Notes: a model not told the origin generated them from the letters alone. A stretch of DNA of 64,000 nt from Pseudomonas sp. VD-NE ins (GCF_031882575.1 NZ_CP134772.1:2127001-2191000), one strand, 5' to 3'; shown: positions 39,455 through 48,457, numbered from the stretch's first letter. Translations and numbers: made by a program.

Positions 39455-40465
39455 ATGAAGTTGATTGCCGACGCAGTGCTGAATGGCGCTCGTCGATACC
39501 GCGCTTGCAATGAACTGGGTCTGAGCCTGCGCACAGTTCAACGCTGGCAACACTCGTCGTGTGACGGACGACAGTTGGCTCAACGTGCAGCTCCGGCTAA
39601 CAAGCTCAGTGATACGGAGCGTCAAGCGGTGCTGGATGCTGCCAATCAGGCTGGCTACGCCAGCCTGACCCCACACCAAATCGTGCCTAAGCTGGCCGAT
39701 GAAGGCATTTATCTGGCTTCGGAGTCGACGTTTTATCGTGTGTTGAAAGCCGTCAATCAAAACGTCCGTCGCGGCCGGGCCAAAGCCCCAAAACGCAGAG
39801 TACTGACGACGCATCGCGCTGATGGCCCCAATCAGGTGTGGTGCTGGGACATCACCTGGTTGCCGAGCACAGTGAAGGGCCGTTTTTTCTACTGGTACAT
39901 GGTCAAGGACGTCTACAGCCGCAAACTGGTCGCCAATGAAGTCCACGAGGTGGAGAGCGCCGAACACGCCTGTGAACTGCTCACAAAGGGATGTTTACGG
40001 GAACATACTGCAGGTCGTCCGCTGGTGTTGCACTCAGATAATGGACACGTGATGAGAGGTTCTTTGTTGCGTGAAAGCATGGTCGCGCTGGGTGTAGAAC
40101 CTTCTTTTAGCCGGCCAAGAGTGAGCAATGACAACGCTTACGCCGAAGCACTTTTTCGCACTGCAAAGTACTGCCCGCTTTGGCCCGATCAACCATTTGA
40201 TACGGTCACTGATGCAAGGCTTTGGGTGCAGACGTTCATCGAGTGGTACAACGAAGATCACCGCCACAGCGCCTTGAAATACGTCACGCCAAACCAACGG
40301 CACGAGGGCAAAGCAACCGCCCTATTACAAGCTAGAACAGAGCTTTATGAGGATGCCAGGGAAGCTAATCCAAGCCGCTGGAGTACTCGAACACGAAACT
40401 GGAAACTGGCAGACGCAGTTTATTTAAACCCAGAACGCCCTGAAATTAAGGGCGTAATGGGCTAG
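39455..40465 (+). CDS. IS3-family transposase OrfB (DDE integrase core)
   Basis: A 336-residue catalytic protein. The N-terminal part has an HTH (ACNELGLSLRTVQRWQ), followed by the HTH_21-like segment. The rve core shows the DDE residues: Asp in CWDITWLP, Asp in LHSDNGH, and Glu in AYAEALFRTAKY. No internal stop or frameshift is seen, so the element may still be active. Confidence 0.92.
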   Translation: MKLIADAVLNGARRYRACNELGLSLRTVQRWQHSSCDGRQLAQRAAPANKLSDTERQAVLDAANQAGYASLTPHQIVPKLADEGIYLASESTFYRVLKAVNQNVRRGRAKAPKRRVLTTHRADGPNQVWCWDITWLPSTVKGRFFYWYMVKDVYSRKLVANEVHEVESAEHACELLTKGCLREHTAGRPLVLHSDNGHVMRGSLLRESMVALGVEPSFSRPRVSNDNAYAEALFRTAKYCPLWPDQPFDTVTDARLWVQTFIEWYNEDHRHSALKYVTPNQRHEGKATALLQARTELYEDAREANPSRWSTRTRNWKLADAVYLNPERPEIKGVMG

Positions 40466-40499
40466 CAGTTGTAGGACCAAGGCGACAGGTACCTTGACA

Positions 40500-41221
40500 C
40501 GTACCGAACGCCTAAAAAGTAACCAAAAACGCTTGCTCCTACGTACGGCCCGCTCGCTGGGGCTCGGGGTTCCTTCGCTGCGGGATCGATCCGGGCGCAG
40601 CGTCTCCGGTTTGCTTCGCTGCACCTACTCCCGCTGTGTTTGGCTGCGCCAAACGGTCGCTGCGCTCCCACGCCCGGATCAATCCCTCCACTCAGCCTTC
40701 CGACGTCGCCCGTGGATCAAGATCAAGAGCAGGCGAGCTGACACTCGGCCTATTGAGTGGTTAAGGGCCAAGCGGTGTTCGGCTATTAATTTGTGTTGTG
40801 ACTGCCCCTCACCCCAGCCCTCTCCCGAGGGAGAGGGAGCCGATTTGTGAGCTTTTCAAAGCCTGAGTTCAACGCGCTATCGCACGTCGGCGTACCTCTC
40901 CCAAACACCGCGATCAGTCCCCTCTCCCTCTGGGAGAGGGCTAGGGTGAGGGGCTTTTGATCTGTTTCAGAATCTGAACTCGACTCGGTATTTCACGTCG
41001 GCGTACTTTGCCCAAACGCCTCGGTCAGTCACCTCTCTCTGGGAAGGAGAAGAGCCGATTTGTGTGCTTTTCAGTGCTTGAGTTCAACGCGGTATTGCAC
41101 GTCGGTTTACCTTGCCCAAACACCTCGGTCAGTCCCCTCTCCCTCTGGGAGAGGGTTAGGGTGAGGGGCGATTTCGCTGACACGATAAAAAACTGGAAGC
41201 GCTCTCTGTCCAGCATTTCCT
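40500..41221. repeat. Dispersed repeat flank and tandem CCCTCACCC/CACGTCGG array
   Basis: 40500-40740 is a repeat-like sequence beginning TAAAAAGTAACCAAAAACGC with no supportable gene. From about 40801 to 41170 a unit of about 105-111 bases recurs. CACGTCGG lies at 40883, 40994 and 41098, each followed by GCCCAAAC or CCCAAAC and a CCCTCTCCC hairpin arm. The CCCTCACCC hairpin family at 26109 and 38699 is the same. No gene is seen in this stretch. Confidence 0.7.
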
Positions 41222-41382
41222 GTGCGTAAACATGATTCCGTGAGCGCGTTTAAAGTACACGAACCGTTACGCCATCGGGCCTACAACACCTTGCGCCGTT
41301 ACCTACGCGTACGCCAGAATCCGCCGGCTTACACGACCATGGCGCGGGCTATATCGTTTGCCTGCCACTGCCCATCAGTGGT

Positions 41383-41536
41383 CGGGTTTAGTAGCCCGTA
41401 TGGTTTTAGTAAGTGCATAGGTCCCATTAAGTCAGGCGTATTTGCCTGCACTCAATGGTGGCTGTGCTCAGGGCGCTTTCGAGCGCGCCGGTCTTGCTAA
41501 TTCCTCCGGTCTACTAACCTGCGCACAGCCGCCACC
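41383..41536 (+). ncRNA. Candidate structured leader RNA upstream of a small unknown gene
   Basis: Several hairpins follow each other. CGGG/CCCG is at 41383-41398 and CAGGC-N6-GCCTG at about 41433-41448. A long outer stem pairs GGTGGCTGTGC (41457-41467) with GCACA-GCC-GCCACC (41523-41536), leaving a three-base bulge. Inside the outer stem is GCGCT-TTCG-AGCGC, a UUCG-tetraloop hairpin, and a CCGG...CCGG pair. TAGTAG/TTTAGTA elements recur around it. The start codon of the next gene is 50 bases beyond. A leader, small RNA or transcription-control element are all possible. Confidence 0.5.
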
Positions 41537-41586
41537 CTTCTTTTAGTAGAGAACGGTCGCGGCCCTTGATCAGGAATTAGATATTT

Positions 41587-41952
41587 ATGTTCAAAGCCAC
41601 GCCAAACCCTCCGGGCATCGACCCAACCCCTCACGACCCAGCGCTTGAGTCTCAAAAGACAAAAGAAGCGACGGATCGCGCCCTCGACTACTACCTCCGA
41701 CCCGAAGCCCTGGCGGCCCCGCCAAACTCGCCCAAGTTTCGCCCCGTCTATCTCGTCGACCCCACGCTGGACGACGAAACCCTGCTGGTCGAGGCGAGCG
41801 AGTCGCTTTCATACGCCCATGCCATGGCCGGCAATATCGCCAACTCAATCGGTGGCCCGGAGCGCAAACCGCTGCTGGCGCTGCAACAGGTGATCATGCT
41901 CAACGAGCTGTTGGTCAATCGACTATTGGATAAGCTGAAGTTGCCTCAGTAA
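41587..41952 (+). CDS. Small DUF3077/DUF6124-like hypothetical protein
   Basis: A 121-residue protein. The first 55 residues are Pro-rich and polar (MFKATPNPPGIDPTPHDPA...). The C-terminal half is helical: LVEASESLSYAHAMAGNIANSIGGPERKPLLALQQVIMLNELLVNRLLDKL. This resembles small Pseudomonas proteins of the DUF3077 type as I remember them; the function is unknown. AGGA lies about 12 bases before the ATG, a loose spacing. It follows the structured leader directly and precedes REP elements. No partner gene is adjacent. Confidence 0.75.
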   Translation: MFKATPNPPGIDPTPHDPALESQKTKEATDRALDYYLRPEALAAPPNSPKFRPVYLVDPTLDDETLLVEASESLSYAHAMAGNIANSIGGPERKPLLALQQVIMLNELLVNRLLDKLKLPQ

Positions 41953-41972
41953 TTTCGCTGGCTGTTATGGCC

Positions 41973-42067
41973 TCATCGCGAGCAGGCTCACTCCTACATT
42001 GGATCTGCGGTGATCACTGATTGAGTGCCCGACAACGACCCCTGTAGGAGTGAGCCTGCTCGCGATG
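41973..42067. repeat. REP doublet (CATCGCGAGCAGGCTCACTCCTACA family)
   Basis: Inverted copies of CATCGCGAGCAGGCTCACTC with a 45-base spacer, just after the small hypothetical gene. Confidence 0.8.
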
Positions 42068-42140
42068 GCGGCCTGCCAAGCACCATCGATTTCAAACAGG
42101 CAATAAAAAACCGGAAGCTTTCGCCGTCCGGGCTTTCAGA

Positions 42141-42216
42141 ATTAAAAGATCGCAGCCTGCGGCAGCTCCTACACAATGGCTTTTTAGGAGCTGTGGCAGG
42201 CTGCGATTTTTTTGAT
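42141..42216. repeat. REP doublet (AAAAGATCGCAGCCTGCGGCAGC family)
   Basis: ATTAAAAGATCGCAGCCTGC and its imperfect inverted copy around ACACAATGGC. It abuts the next small frame. Confidence 0.8.
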
Positions 42217-42360
42217 TTACTTTGTAATGGGGAGCCTGCCAGTGATCACAAATTTATCGAGCACTTTCTGCCCATCACGGGCGGCTTGTCGAACATCAAG
42301 GAATGTCAGTTCATCGCGAACTTTCTGTTTTGCGGGTTTTCGAGCAGGGGTTGTATTCAT
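42217..42360 (-). CDS. Very short hypothetical protein
   Basis: A 47-residue basic frame (MNTTPARKPAKQKVRDELTFLDVRQAARD...) with no recognised domain and no clear ribosome-binding site. A longer in-frame start exists at 42435. It lies between two REP elements, where chance frames are common. I list it only as a possibility. Confidence 0.3.
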   Translation of the reverse strand: MNTTPARKPAKQKVRDELTFLDVRQAARDGQKVLDKFVITGRLPITK

Positions 42361-42500
42361 GCTGGCCGGTCTGCGTGATTGAGTAGCGACCGACAAACGA
42401 TAGAACCTGGCTTCATCGAGCACCAGTCGGCTCATTCTGGGCGAGTTGTAGGCAGTGTCTGCATTGCTTGAGTGAGATCTTCGCCGGCAGAGAAGGCCTC

Positions 42501-42593
42501 TTCGCGAGCAAGCTCGCTCCCACAGGAGATTGTCGTCGGACACAGAACTGTGGTTCCGAGCAGTTCCAATGTGGGAGCGAGCTTGCTCGCGAA
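42501..42593. repeat. REP doublet (TTCGCGAGCAAGCTCGCTCCCACA family)
   Basis: Inverted copies of TTCGCGAGCAAGCTCGCTCC with a 45-base spacer. Confidence 0.85.
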
Positions 42594-42631
42594 AGCGGTC
42601 TGCCAAACAACATCCTTTTCAGACAGGCAAC

Positions 42632-42667
42632 AAAAAACCCGGAAGCTCGCGCCCTCCGGGTTTTTTT
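42632..42667. terminator. Terminator of the chemoreceptor gene
   Basis: AAAAAA-CCCGGA, an 11-base loop, TCCGGG-TTTTTTT. It lies 18 bases beyond the minus-strand chemoreceptor stop and has T runs in both directions. Confidence 0.85.
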
Positions 42668-42684
42668 AGTTACCGCCAGTTCAA

Positions 42685-44250
42685 TCAGCGGTTAAACCGC
42701 TCCACCAACGAGTACTGCGTATTCGCCGTCTTCGTCAGCTCTTCACTCAGCAACGCCGAGTTATGCGCCTGTTCCGAGGTCTGATCCGCCAGTTCCGAAA
42801 TATTGCTGATGTTGCGGCTGATCTCTTCAGCCACCGCACTTTGCTCTTCCGTTGCCGCAGCAATCTGCGTGGTCATGTCGGTGATGTTGGCCACCGCTTC
42901 ACTGATGCCGACCAATGCCTGATCCGCTTCCAGCACCCGAGCCACACCTTCTTCGGCCTGACGATGCCCGGCTTCCATGGTCTGCACGGCGCTCGAAGCC
43001 GTTTGCTGCAACTTGGCGATCAGGGCGTGAATCTGTCCGGTCGATTCGCTGGTGCGTTGCGCCAGTTGACGCACTTCGTCAGCCACCACGGCAAAACCAC
43101 GACCCATCTCACCGGCACGCGCGGCTTCAATCGCAGCGTTGAGCGCGAGCAGGTTGGTCTGGTCGGCGATGCCTTTGATCACATCAACCACGCCGCCGAT
43201 TTCGTCGCTGTCCTTGGCCAGTTGGGTCACGGTCAGACCGGTTTCGCCAACGACGACCGACAAACGCTGAATGGCTTCGCGGGTTTCACCGGCGATGTCA
43301 CGGCCGCGACCGGTCAGGCGATTGGCTTCCTGAGTGGCGTCAGCAGTGCGCTGTACGTGGCTCGCCACTTCCTGAGTCGTCGCGGCCATCTGGTTGACGG
43401 CGGTGGCGACCTGTTCGGTTTCCACGCGCTGACGTTCCAGGCCGGTGGAGCTGTTGTGCGCCAGGGCGTCGGACTGCTTGGCCTGATCGGTCAGGTGTTC
43501 GGCGGTGTCCTGCAGACGGGTCAGGCAGGTTTTCAGGCGTGCTTCCTGGCTGAGGATCGACATTTCCAGACGCGCCTGGGCGCCACGGCTGTCGGTGTAC
43601 ATCTGCGCGATCAGCGGGTCGGAGGTGGTCTGCTCGGCCAGGCGCAGCAGGCGCTTGAGCCCGCGTTGCTGCCATTGCAGGCCCATCAGGCCCAGTGGCA
43701 CCGACAGACCGGCGGCGAGGGCGAAGCCCCACTGCGAGTTCAGGGTGGCGCCGATCACGAAGCTCAGTTGGCTGACCAGAATGAACGGCAGCCAGTCTTG
43801 CAGCACCGGCAGCCATTTATCGCTGGAAGGGATCGCCGACTTGCCCTGGTTGATGCGTTGGTAAAGCGCTTCGGCACGGCGGATCTGCTCGGCGGTGGGT
43901 TTGATCCGCACCGACTCGTAACCGACCACCTGATTGCCGTCGAACACCGGCGTGACATAGGCGTTAACCCAGTAATGGTCACCGGTCTTGCAGCGATTCT
44001 TGACAATGCCCATCCATGGCAAGCCTTGTTTCAGTGTGCCCCACATGTGCGAAAACACCGCAGCCGGGACGTCGGGGTGACGGACCAGGTTGTGCGGCGC
44101 ACGGATCAGCTCTTCACGCGAAAACCCGCTGATCTCGACGAACGCATCGTTGCAGTAGGTGATCACGCCCTTGGCGTCGGTTGTGGAAATCAACCGCTGC
44201 TGAGCCGGGAAAGTCCGTTCGCGTTGTGTAATGGGCTGGTTGTTACGCAT
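42685..44250 (-). CDS. Methyl-accepting chemotaxis protein with N-terminal PAS domain (Aer-like)
   Basis: A 521-residue energy- or redox-taxis receptor. Residues of about 15-120 form a PAS domain ([19 protein letters not shown] ... [22 protein letters not shown]), which in Aer binds FAD. A hydrophobic pair of helices is at about 145-195. A HAMP-like stretch and a long coiled-coil signalling domain follow, with the hairpin motif [27 protein letters not shown]. No periplasmic domain is present, so sensing is cytoplasmic. Similar receptors mediate aerotaxis or biofilm dispersal. The ligand is not determinable here. Confidence 0.93.
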   Translation of the reverse strand: MRNNQPITQRERTFPAQQRLISTTDAKGVITYCNDAFVEISGFSREELIRAPHNLVRHPDVPAAVFSHMWGTLKQGLPWMGIVKNRCKTGDHYWVNAYVTPVFDGNQVVGYESVRIKPTAEQIRRAEALYQRINQGKSAIPSSDKWLPVLQDWLPFILVSQLSFVIGATLNSQWGFALAAGLSVPLGLMGLQWQQRGLKRLLRLAEQTTSDPLIAQMYTDSRGAQARLEMSILSQEARLKTCLTRLQDTAEHLTDQAKQSDALAHNSSTGLERQRVETEQVATAVNQMAATTQEVASHVQRTADATQEANRLTGRGRDIAGETREAIQRLSVVVGETGLTVTQLAKDSDEIGGVVDVIKGIADQTNLLALNAAIEAARAGEMGRGFAVVADEVRQLAQRTSESTGQIHALIAKLQQTASSAVQTMEAGHRQAEEGVARVLEADQALVGISEAVANITDMTTQIAAATEEQSAVAEEISRNISNISELADQTSEQAHNSALLSEELTKTANTQYSLVERFNR

Positions 44251-44352
44251 GGTTTTTCAATCCGCAAGGCTTTGAAAGGTTGTCGGCGGTGACAGCTTTT
44301 TATTGAAATTTTTTTTCAATAATCAGCACGGCGTCGCAAAACGGCGCTTGCT

Positions 44353-45144
44353 TCAGCCGGCGAGCATCGGATAAGTGAACAGGCCGAAGTGCAGCAGGTT
44401 CAGGCCGAAGTGCGTGGCTATCGCTGCGCCGAGTCCGCCAAAACGGTAGGCCAGACCATAGCCGACACCCGCCAGGCCTGCCAGCAACACCCAGGTCCAG
44501 CCAGCACCGACATGCACCAGGCCGAACAGCAACGAGGCCAGCAGCAGGGCAAGGTTTTCACCGTAAGGCAGGTGTTTGAAACGCTGACTGAGACCGCCCT
44601 GTATATAGCCGCGAAACAGTGCTTCCTCGACCAAGGTCACCAGCAGCAGGTTGTTCAGCACCCACAGCCATGCCTGATCCGGCCACTTCGGCGCCCAGGC
44701 AATCACACCCAGCAACAGCGCACCGCCGAGGGCCAGAATCGCACTGAGCGCCAAGGCGAGGGCGGTGGCGTAGACGCTCAGGCGCAACGAGCGGCGCCCG
44801 ACAATCCACGGGCAGACCAGCAGCAGCCAGAAGCCAATCAGTGGTTTGTCGAGATTCAGGTACATCGAAAACGGCACGGCGTTGTCGGTGAAGCGCTGCG
44901 GGTCAATGGCGCGACCGTTGGCGAAACCCGGCAGCCAGTGCAGGGCCAGCGCCAAAGCCAGCACGATAAACAGGCCATGACCGAGAAACCGCGCGACCGG
45001 CACCTGTTGTTGGCGCACGGCAAAGCCTGCGAACACCAGCAGCCCAACGGAAAGCAAAGCGAGCCAGCCGAGGTGGCCGAAACTCAGCGCCCATCCATAA
45101 CCGACGCTGAGAAGTGCCAGATAGAGCCATGGCAAAGCCTTCAT
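44353..45144 (-). CDS. CPBP-family (CaaX protease/Rce1-like) intramembrane metalloprotease
   Basis: From the ATG at 45144 (MKALPWLYLALLSVGYGWALSF), with AGGGA 7 bases upstream, a 263-residue membrane protein with about eight helices. The family motifs are all present: EEALFRGYIQG (EExxxR), FGLVHVGAG (FxxxH) and THFGLNLLHFG (HxxxN). These form the metal-binding active site in the membrane. The substrate is unknown; bacterial members act in bacteriocin maturation, immunity or protein sorting. No bacteriocin gene is adjacent. Confidence 0.9.
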   Translation of the reverse strand: MKALPWLYLALLSVGYGWALSFGHLGWLALLSVGLLVFAGFAVRQQQVPVARFLGHGLFIVLALALALHWLPGFANGRAIDPQRFTDNAVPFSMYLNLDKPLIGFWLLLVCPWIVGRRSLRLSVYATALALALSAILALGGALLLGVIAWAPKWPDQAWLWVLNNLLLVTLVEEALFRGYIQGGLSQRFKHLPYGENLALLLASLLFGLVHVGAGWTWVLLAGLAGVGYGLAYRFGGLGAAIATHFGLNLLHFGLFTYPMLAG

Positions 45145-45260
45145 CGAAAGTCCCTGTGCAAATTTGTGGAAGGGCTTTCTACACGGGTGGGGGCGTGGGG
45201 ACAAGTGAAGGTGGAGGGGGAAACGGGGGCATCACACAAACCTGTGGCCAACCCCGTTAC

Positions 45261-45352
45261 CTGTGGGAGCTGGCTTGCCAGCGATGAGGCCTGTTCAGCC
45301 GACATCTTTATCGACTGGTCCACCGCTATCGCTGGCAAGCCAGCTCCCACAG
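45261..45352. repeat. REP doublet (CTGTGGGAGCTGGCTTGCCAGCGAT family)
   Basis: Inverted copies of CTGTGGGAGCTGGCTTGCCA with a 40-base spacer between the CPBP gene and inhA. Confidence 0.85.
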
Positions 45353-45373
45353 GGTTTTGTGTTTGCCTGGGAA

Positions 45374-46060
45374 TCAGTGCAGGTTGAGTTTCGCGGCCGC
45401 GCGCTCGGTAATTTCCGTGCGCAGCTTCAGCGATGGCGCGGCGCGCAGGCGGGCCTCATCGACAATCGCACCCGGCGCAGTCTCCGGGCTGCCGGAATTG
45501 AACGGCGGTGCCGGGGCATATTCCAATTGCAACTGGATCAGTTGCGCCGCGTCGGCACTCACCAACTCTTCAGCCAACACCAAGGCAAAATCAATCCCCG
45601 CCGTAATCCCGCCACCCGTAAACAGATTGCCGTCACGCACCACCCGATCCTTCACCGCGATCGCCCCCAGCGTCGGCAGCAGATCGTGATACGCCCAATG
45701 CGTGGTCGCGCGTTTGCCTTGCAGCAGGCCCGCCGCGCCGAGCACCAGCGAACCGGTACATACCGATGTCACGTATTTCGCCTGAGCAGCCTGACGCTTG
45801 ATGAAGGTCAGCGTCACCTCATCTTCCATCAAAGCGCCGACACCGCCGCCACCGGGCACACAGATCACATCCAGATCCGGACAGTCCTCGAACGTGGTGG
45901 TGGGTTTCAGTAGCAGACCGGTGCTGGCGGTCACCGGCATCAGATCCTTCCAGATCAGATGCACCTGCACGCCCGGCAGCGAGGCGAGCACGTCATAGGG
46001 CCCGGTCAAGTCAAGTTGCTGAACTTGCGGAAACAACAGAAAACCGATCTGCAACGTCAT
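45374..46060 (-). CDS. inhA: Isonitrile hydratase (DJ-1/PfpI family)
   Basis: This enzyme hydrates isonitriles to N-substituted formamides. From the ATG at 46060 (MTLQIGFLLFPQVQQLDLTGPYDVLASLP) it has 228 residues, the length I recall for the Pseudomonas enzyme, and the sequence resembles it closely. The nucleophile elbow is SVCTGSLVLGAAGLLQG, with the reactive Cys near 101. The upstream ATG at 46096 adds unconserved residues. It diverges from a GlxA-type regulator gene that would normally control it; that gene is frameshifted here. Family membership is certain, the exact reaction very likely. Confidence 0.85.
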   Translation of the reverse strand: MTLQIGFLLFPQVQQLDLTGPYDVLASLPGVQVHLIWKDLMPVTASTGLLLKPTTTFEDCPDLDVICVPGGGGVGALMEDEVTLTFIKRQAAQAKYVTSVCTGSLVLGAAGLLQGKRATTHWAYHDLLPTLGAIAVKDRVVRDGNLFTGGGITAGIDFALVLAEELVSADAAQLIQLQLEYAPAPPFNSGSPETAPGAIVDEARLRAAPSLKLRTEITERAAAKLNLH

Positions 46061-46149
46061 CGTGCTTACTCCATGAAAAGGGGTGGACGGCTTCACTGTA
46101 GGCGCGTAGGTTCTGGCGCATACGCCAATAACCCCACGAATTACGCCAA

Positions 46150-47132
46150 ATGCCCAAAGCCATTCACGTACTCGCGTTTGCCAACATGCAGATCCTCGAT
46201 GTCACCGGGCCGTTGCAGGTGTTCGCCTCGGCCAACGACATCGCCCGCCAGCGCGGATTGCCAGTCCCGTATGCGCCGAGCGTGATTGCCAGCGGCGGCG
46301 GGGCGGTGATGTCATCGGCGGGTTTGGCGGTGTTGGCCGAGCCGTTGCCCGAAGCGCCCAGCGACACGTTGATCATTGCCGGTGGCTGGGGCATTTATCC
46401 GGCGGCTGAAGATGTGTTTTTGGTGGATTGGGTGCGCGAACACGCGGCGAAATGTCGGCGCGTGGCTTCGGTATGTACCGGCGCATTTCTGTTGGCCGCC
46501 AGTGGCTGGCTCGATGGTCGCCGTGTGGTTACACACTGGACGCGATGCGAACAACTGGCGCAGCAGCACCCGAATTTGCACGTCGAGGCCAATCCGATTT
46601 TCATCAATGACGGCCCGGTGTGGACCTCGGCAGGCGTTACGGCCGGTATCGATCTGGCACTGGCAATGGTCGAAGAGGACCTGGGCAGCGATATCGCGCT
46701 GGACGTCGCCCGCCATCTGGTGGTGTTCCTCAAGCGTCCCGGCGGGCAATCGCAATTCAGCGTGACCTTGTCCTTGCAGAATCAGGGCAATCGCTTCGAT
46801 GAACTGCACGCGTGGATCGCCGAGAACCTCACCTGCGACCTCGGCTCCCGACCCTGGCCGAACAGGCGGGCATGAGCGAACGCAGTTTCGTCCGCCATTA
46901 CCGCGCCGACACTGGCCAGACCCCGGCGCGGGCGATCGAATTGATCCGCGTCGAAACCGCCCGGCGATTGCTCAGTGACACCGGTTTGCCGGTCAAACGC
47001 ATCGCCGCCAATTGCGGGTTTGGCAGTGAAGAGACATTGCGACGAAGTTTCCTGCGGGCTATCGGCGTGACGCCGCAAGCCTATCGCGAGCGATTTTCGG
47101 TCAGTGCTGCAACAGATCCAGTAATGCCTTGA
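46150..47132 (+). pseudogene. GlxA/FtrA-family AraC-type regulator, disrupted by a -1 frameshift
   Basis: The first frame (46150-46875) encodes a DJ-1/PfpI-like sensor domain (MPKAIHVLAFANMQILDVTGPLQVFA ... SVCTGAFLLAASGWLDG). It continues to DELHAWIAENLTCDL and then runs into nonsense. The second frame (readable to 47132) continues the protein as RLPTLAEQAGMSERSFVRHY and carries the second AraC HTH (LPVKRIAANCGFGSEETLRRSF). The switch is at about 46838-46846, where GACCTCGGCTCCC looks one C short of GACCTCCGGCTCCC. Either a true one-base deletion or a sequencing error is possible. Intact, it would be about 320 residues and would probably regulate inhA. Its 3' end overlaps the convergent hydrolase by 32 bases. 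Confidence 0.85.
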
Positions 47133-48000
47133 GGGTTTGTTCGGGGGCTTCTTCGGGAATGTTATGCCCGACACCGGACAACACACGCCGCTCATAAAAA
47201 CCAGTGAAATGCTCGGCGTCTTCATCCTCTTGTGGTGCAGGGCCGACACCGTCGTCGGCACCGCACAAAGAAATGGTCGGCACGCCAATGGTCGGTTGCC
47301 GAGTCAGCAAATCTTCCATCAACTCAAACGCCGGATCTCCCGCGACATACATGAAGCGGTGGCGATAGGAGTGGATCACCACGTCAACGAAATCAGGGTT
47401 GTCGAAGGCAGGCGCAGTCAGGGGAAAGCGCTTGGCTGCGTGCGACCAGGTCGGAGACCAAAGCCTCCAGAGCAGCTCACAAAACTCCCGACGATTGTGC
47501 TTCAGGCCCTCAACGCCACGTGGCGTGTGGAAGTAATACTGATACCAGAACCGATGCTCGGTCTCGGGATCCAGCGGTTGAATCGAGTTGGGGATGTCCT
47601 GCAGGTTGTAGCCATCACCGGTCACCAAGCCGCGCACTCGTTCCGGAAACAACGCCGCGACGATGCACGCCGCGCGACCGCCCCAGTCGTAACCGCAGAG
47701 GGTGGCCTGTTCGATGGAGAGTGCATCCATCAAGTCCAGCAGATCCTGGGCCAACGCCGCTTGCTGGCCAGATCGCAATGTTTGTGGGTGGTTGAACCGG
47801 GTCGGCCCGTAGCCGCGCAAGTACGGCACGATGACGTGGTAACCCTCTGCGGCGAGCGCCGGGGCGATCTCGTCATACGCGCGAGGGGAATAGGGAAAGC
47901 CGTGGAGCAAAATCACCGAACCGCCGCTGGCCGGGCCGTGTTGTTCGTAGGCAATGGTCAGACTGGCAGTTTTGCAGGACAGAATCGCTTTATCGCTCAT
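47101..48000 (-). CDS. Alpha/beta hydrolase, haloalkane dehalogenase/epoxide hydrolase type
   Basis: A 299-residue soluble hydrolase. Features are the oxyanion HGFPYSPRAYDEIAPALAAEGYHVIVPYLRGYGPT, the nucleophile elbow GYDWGG with Asp near 107, and the terminal SGVGHNIPEEAP with the catalytic His. An Asp nucleophile, rather than Ser, points to dehalogenase or epoxide hydrolase chemistry. The cap domain contains WYQYYFHTPRG. The substrate is unknown. It is convergent with the frameshifted regulator. Confidence 0.9.
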   Translation of the reverse strand: MSDKAILSCKTASLTIAYEQHGPASGGSVILLHGFPYSPRAYDEIAPALAAEGYHVIVPYLRGYGPTRFNHPQTLRSGQQAALAQDLLDLMDALSIEQATLCGYDWGGRAACIVAALFPERVRGLVTGDGYNLQDIPNSIQPLDPETEHRFWYQYYFHTPRGVEGLKHNRREFCELLWRLWSPTWSHAAKRFPLTAPAFDNPDFVDVVIHSYRHRFMYVAGDPAFELMEDLLTRQPTIGVPTISLCGADDGVGPAPQEDEDAEHFTGFYERRVLSGVGHNIPEEAPEQTLKALLDLLQH

Positions 48001-48067
48001 ACCGGGTTCCTCTTATCCGAACAGCACCTTCTGCCGTGATCTTCACTGATGGCAATCGGCACGCCGC

Positions 48068-48457
48068 TTAAGCCTCGGCTTCCGCCAACTGATTGAAATA
48101 CTTAGTACGGTCCGGGGTAAACGTCACCCGCATCTTCGTCCGCGAGCAGGTCAGCGAACGCTCTTCACTCAAATCAATATCCAGATCCTCACCGCGCAAG
48201 CCTTGCCACTGCGCCAGGTATTTCAGCGAGCCATATTTTTCGTTTTTCTTCAGGCTGCGGCTCACGCCACCTTTCCAGCCGAGCACCGGCAATTCGCCGT
48301 CGAGGCATTGTTGGGCGATGTGGGGAAAGCGTGCGGCGCGCTGGCGGCCGATTTCCCAGCATTTGATCAGGCCTTTGTCCGCGGCTTCCCAGAGCTGGGT
48401 GCGGGTCAGGCCCGTGCGAAGAGGGGAGTCGATGCTGCGCTGGACGTGCTGGGACAT
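48068..48457 (-). CDS. Conserved hypothetical protein
   Basis: From the ATG at 48457 (MSQHVQRSIDSPLRTGLTRTQLWEAADKGLIKCWEIG) a 129-residue basic protein without signal peptide or membrane segment. It contains an N-terminal helical region and a Lys/Arg-rich middle (GGVSRSLKKNEKYGSLKYLAQW). I do not recognise a named domain. Codon use is like that of neighbouring genes, which supports it being real. The start is chosen because upstream residues look like non-coding translation. Confidence 0.65.
   Translation of the reverse strand: MSQHVQRSIDSPLRTGLTRTQLWEAADKGLIKCWEIGRQRAARFPHIAQQCLDGELPVLGWKGGVSRSLKKNEKYGSLKYLAQWQGLRGEDLDIDLSEERSLTCSRTKMRVTFTPDRTKYFNQLAEAEA

Larger units (their letters stand above)
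38864..40499 (+). mobile_element. IS3-family insertion sequence, apparently complete
   Basis: About 1636 bp with imperfect terminal inverted repeats: TGTCAGGCTACCTGTCGCCC at the left and, read inward, TGTCAAGGTACCTGTCGCCT at the right. Two overlapping frames encode OrfA and OrfB. An A7 slippery run (39386-39392) is placed so that a -1 shift joins OrfA to the OrfB frame, which stays open across the OrfA stop. Flanking DNA is a dispersed repeat whose halves (TCACTTTTTACAAACGCC at left, AACGCCTAAAAAGTAACC at right) would rejoin if the element were removed. AACGCC on both sides may be a target duplication, but it lies a few bases outside the repeats. Confidence 0.88.

Noticed and set aside
38871..40492. 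ACCTGTCGCC in the IS ends as lux-box half-sites
   Set aside because: They are part of the terminal inverted repeats and lack the paired half at lux-box spacing.
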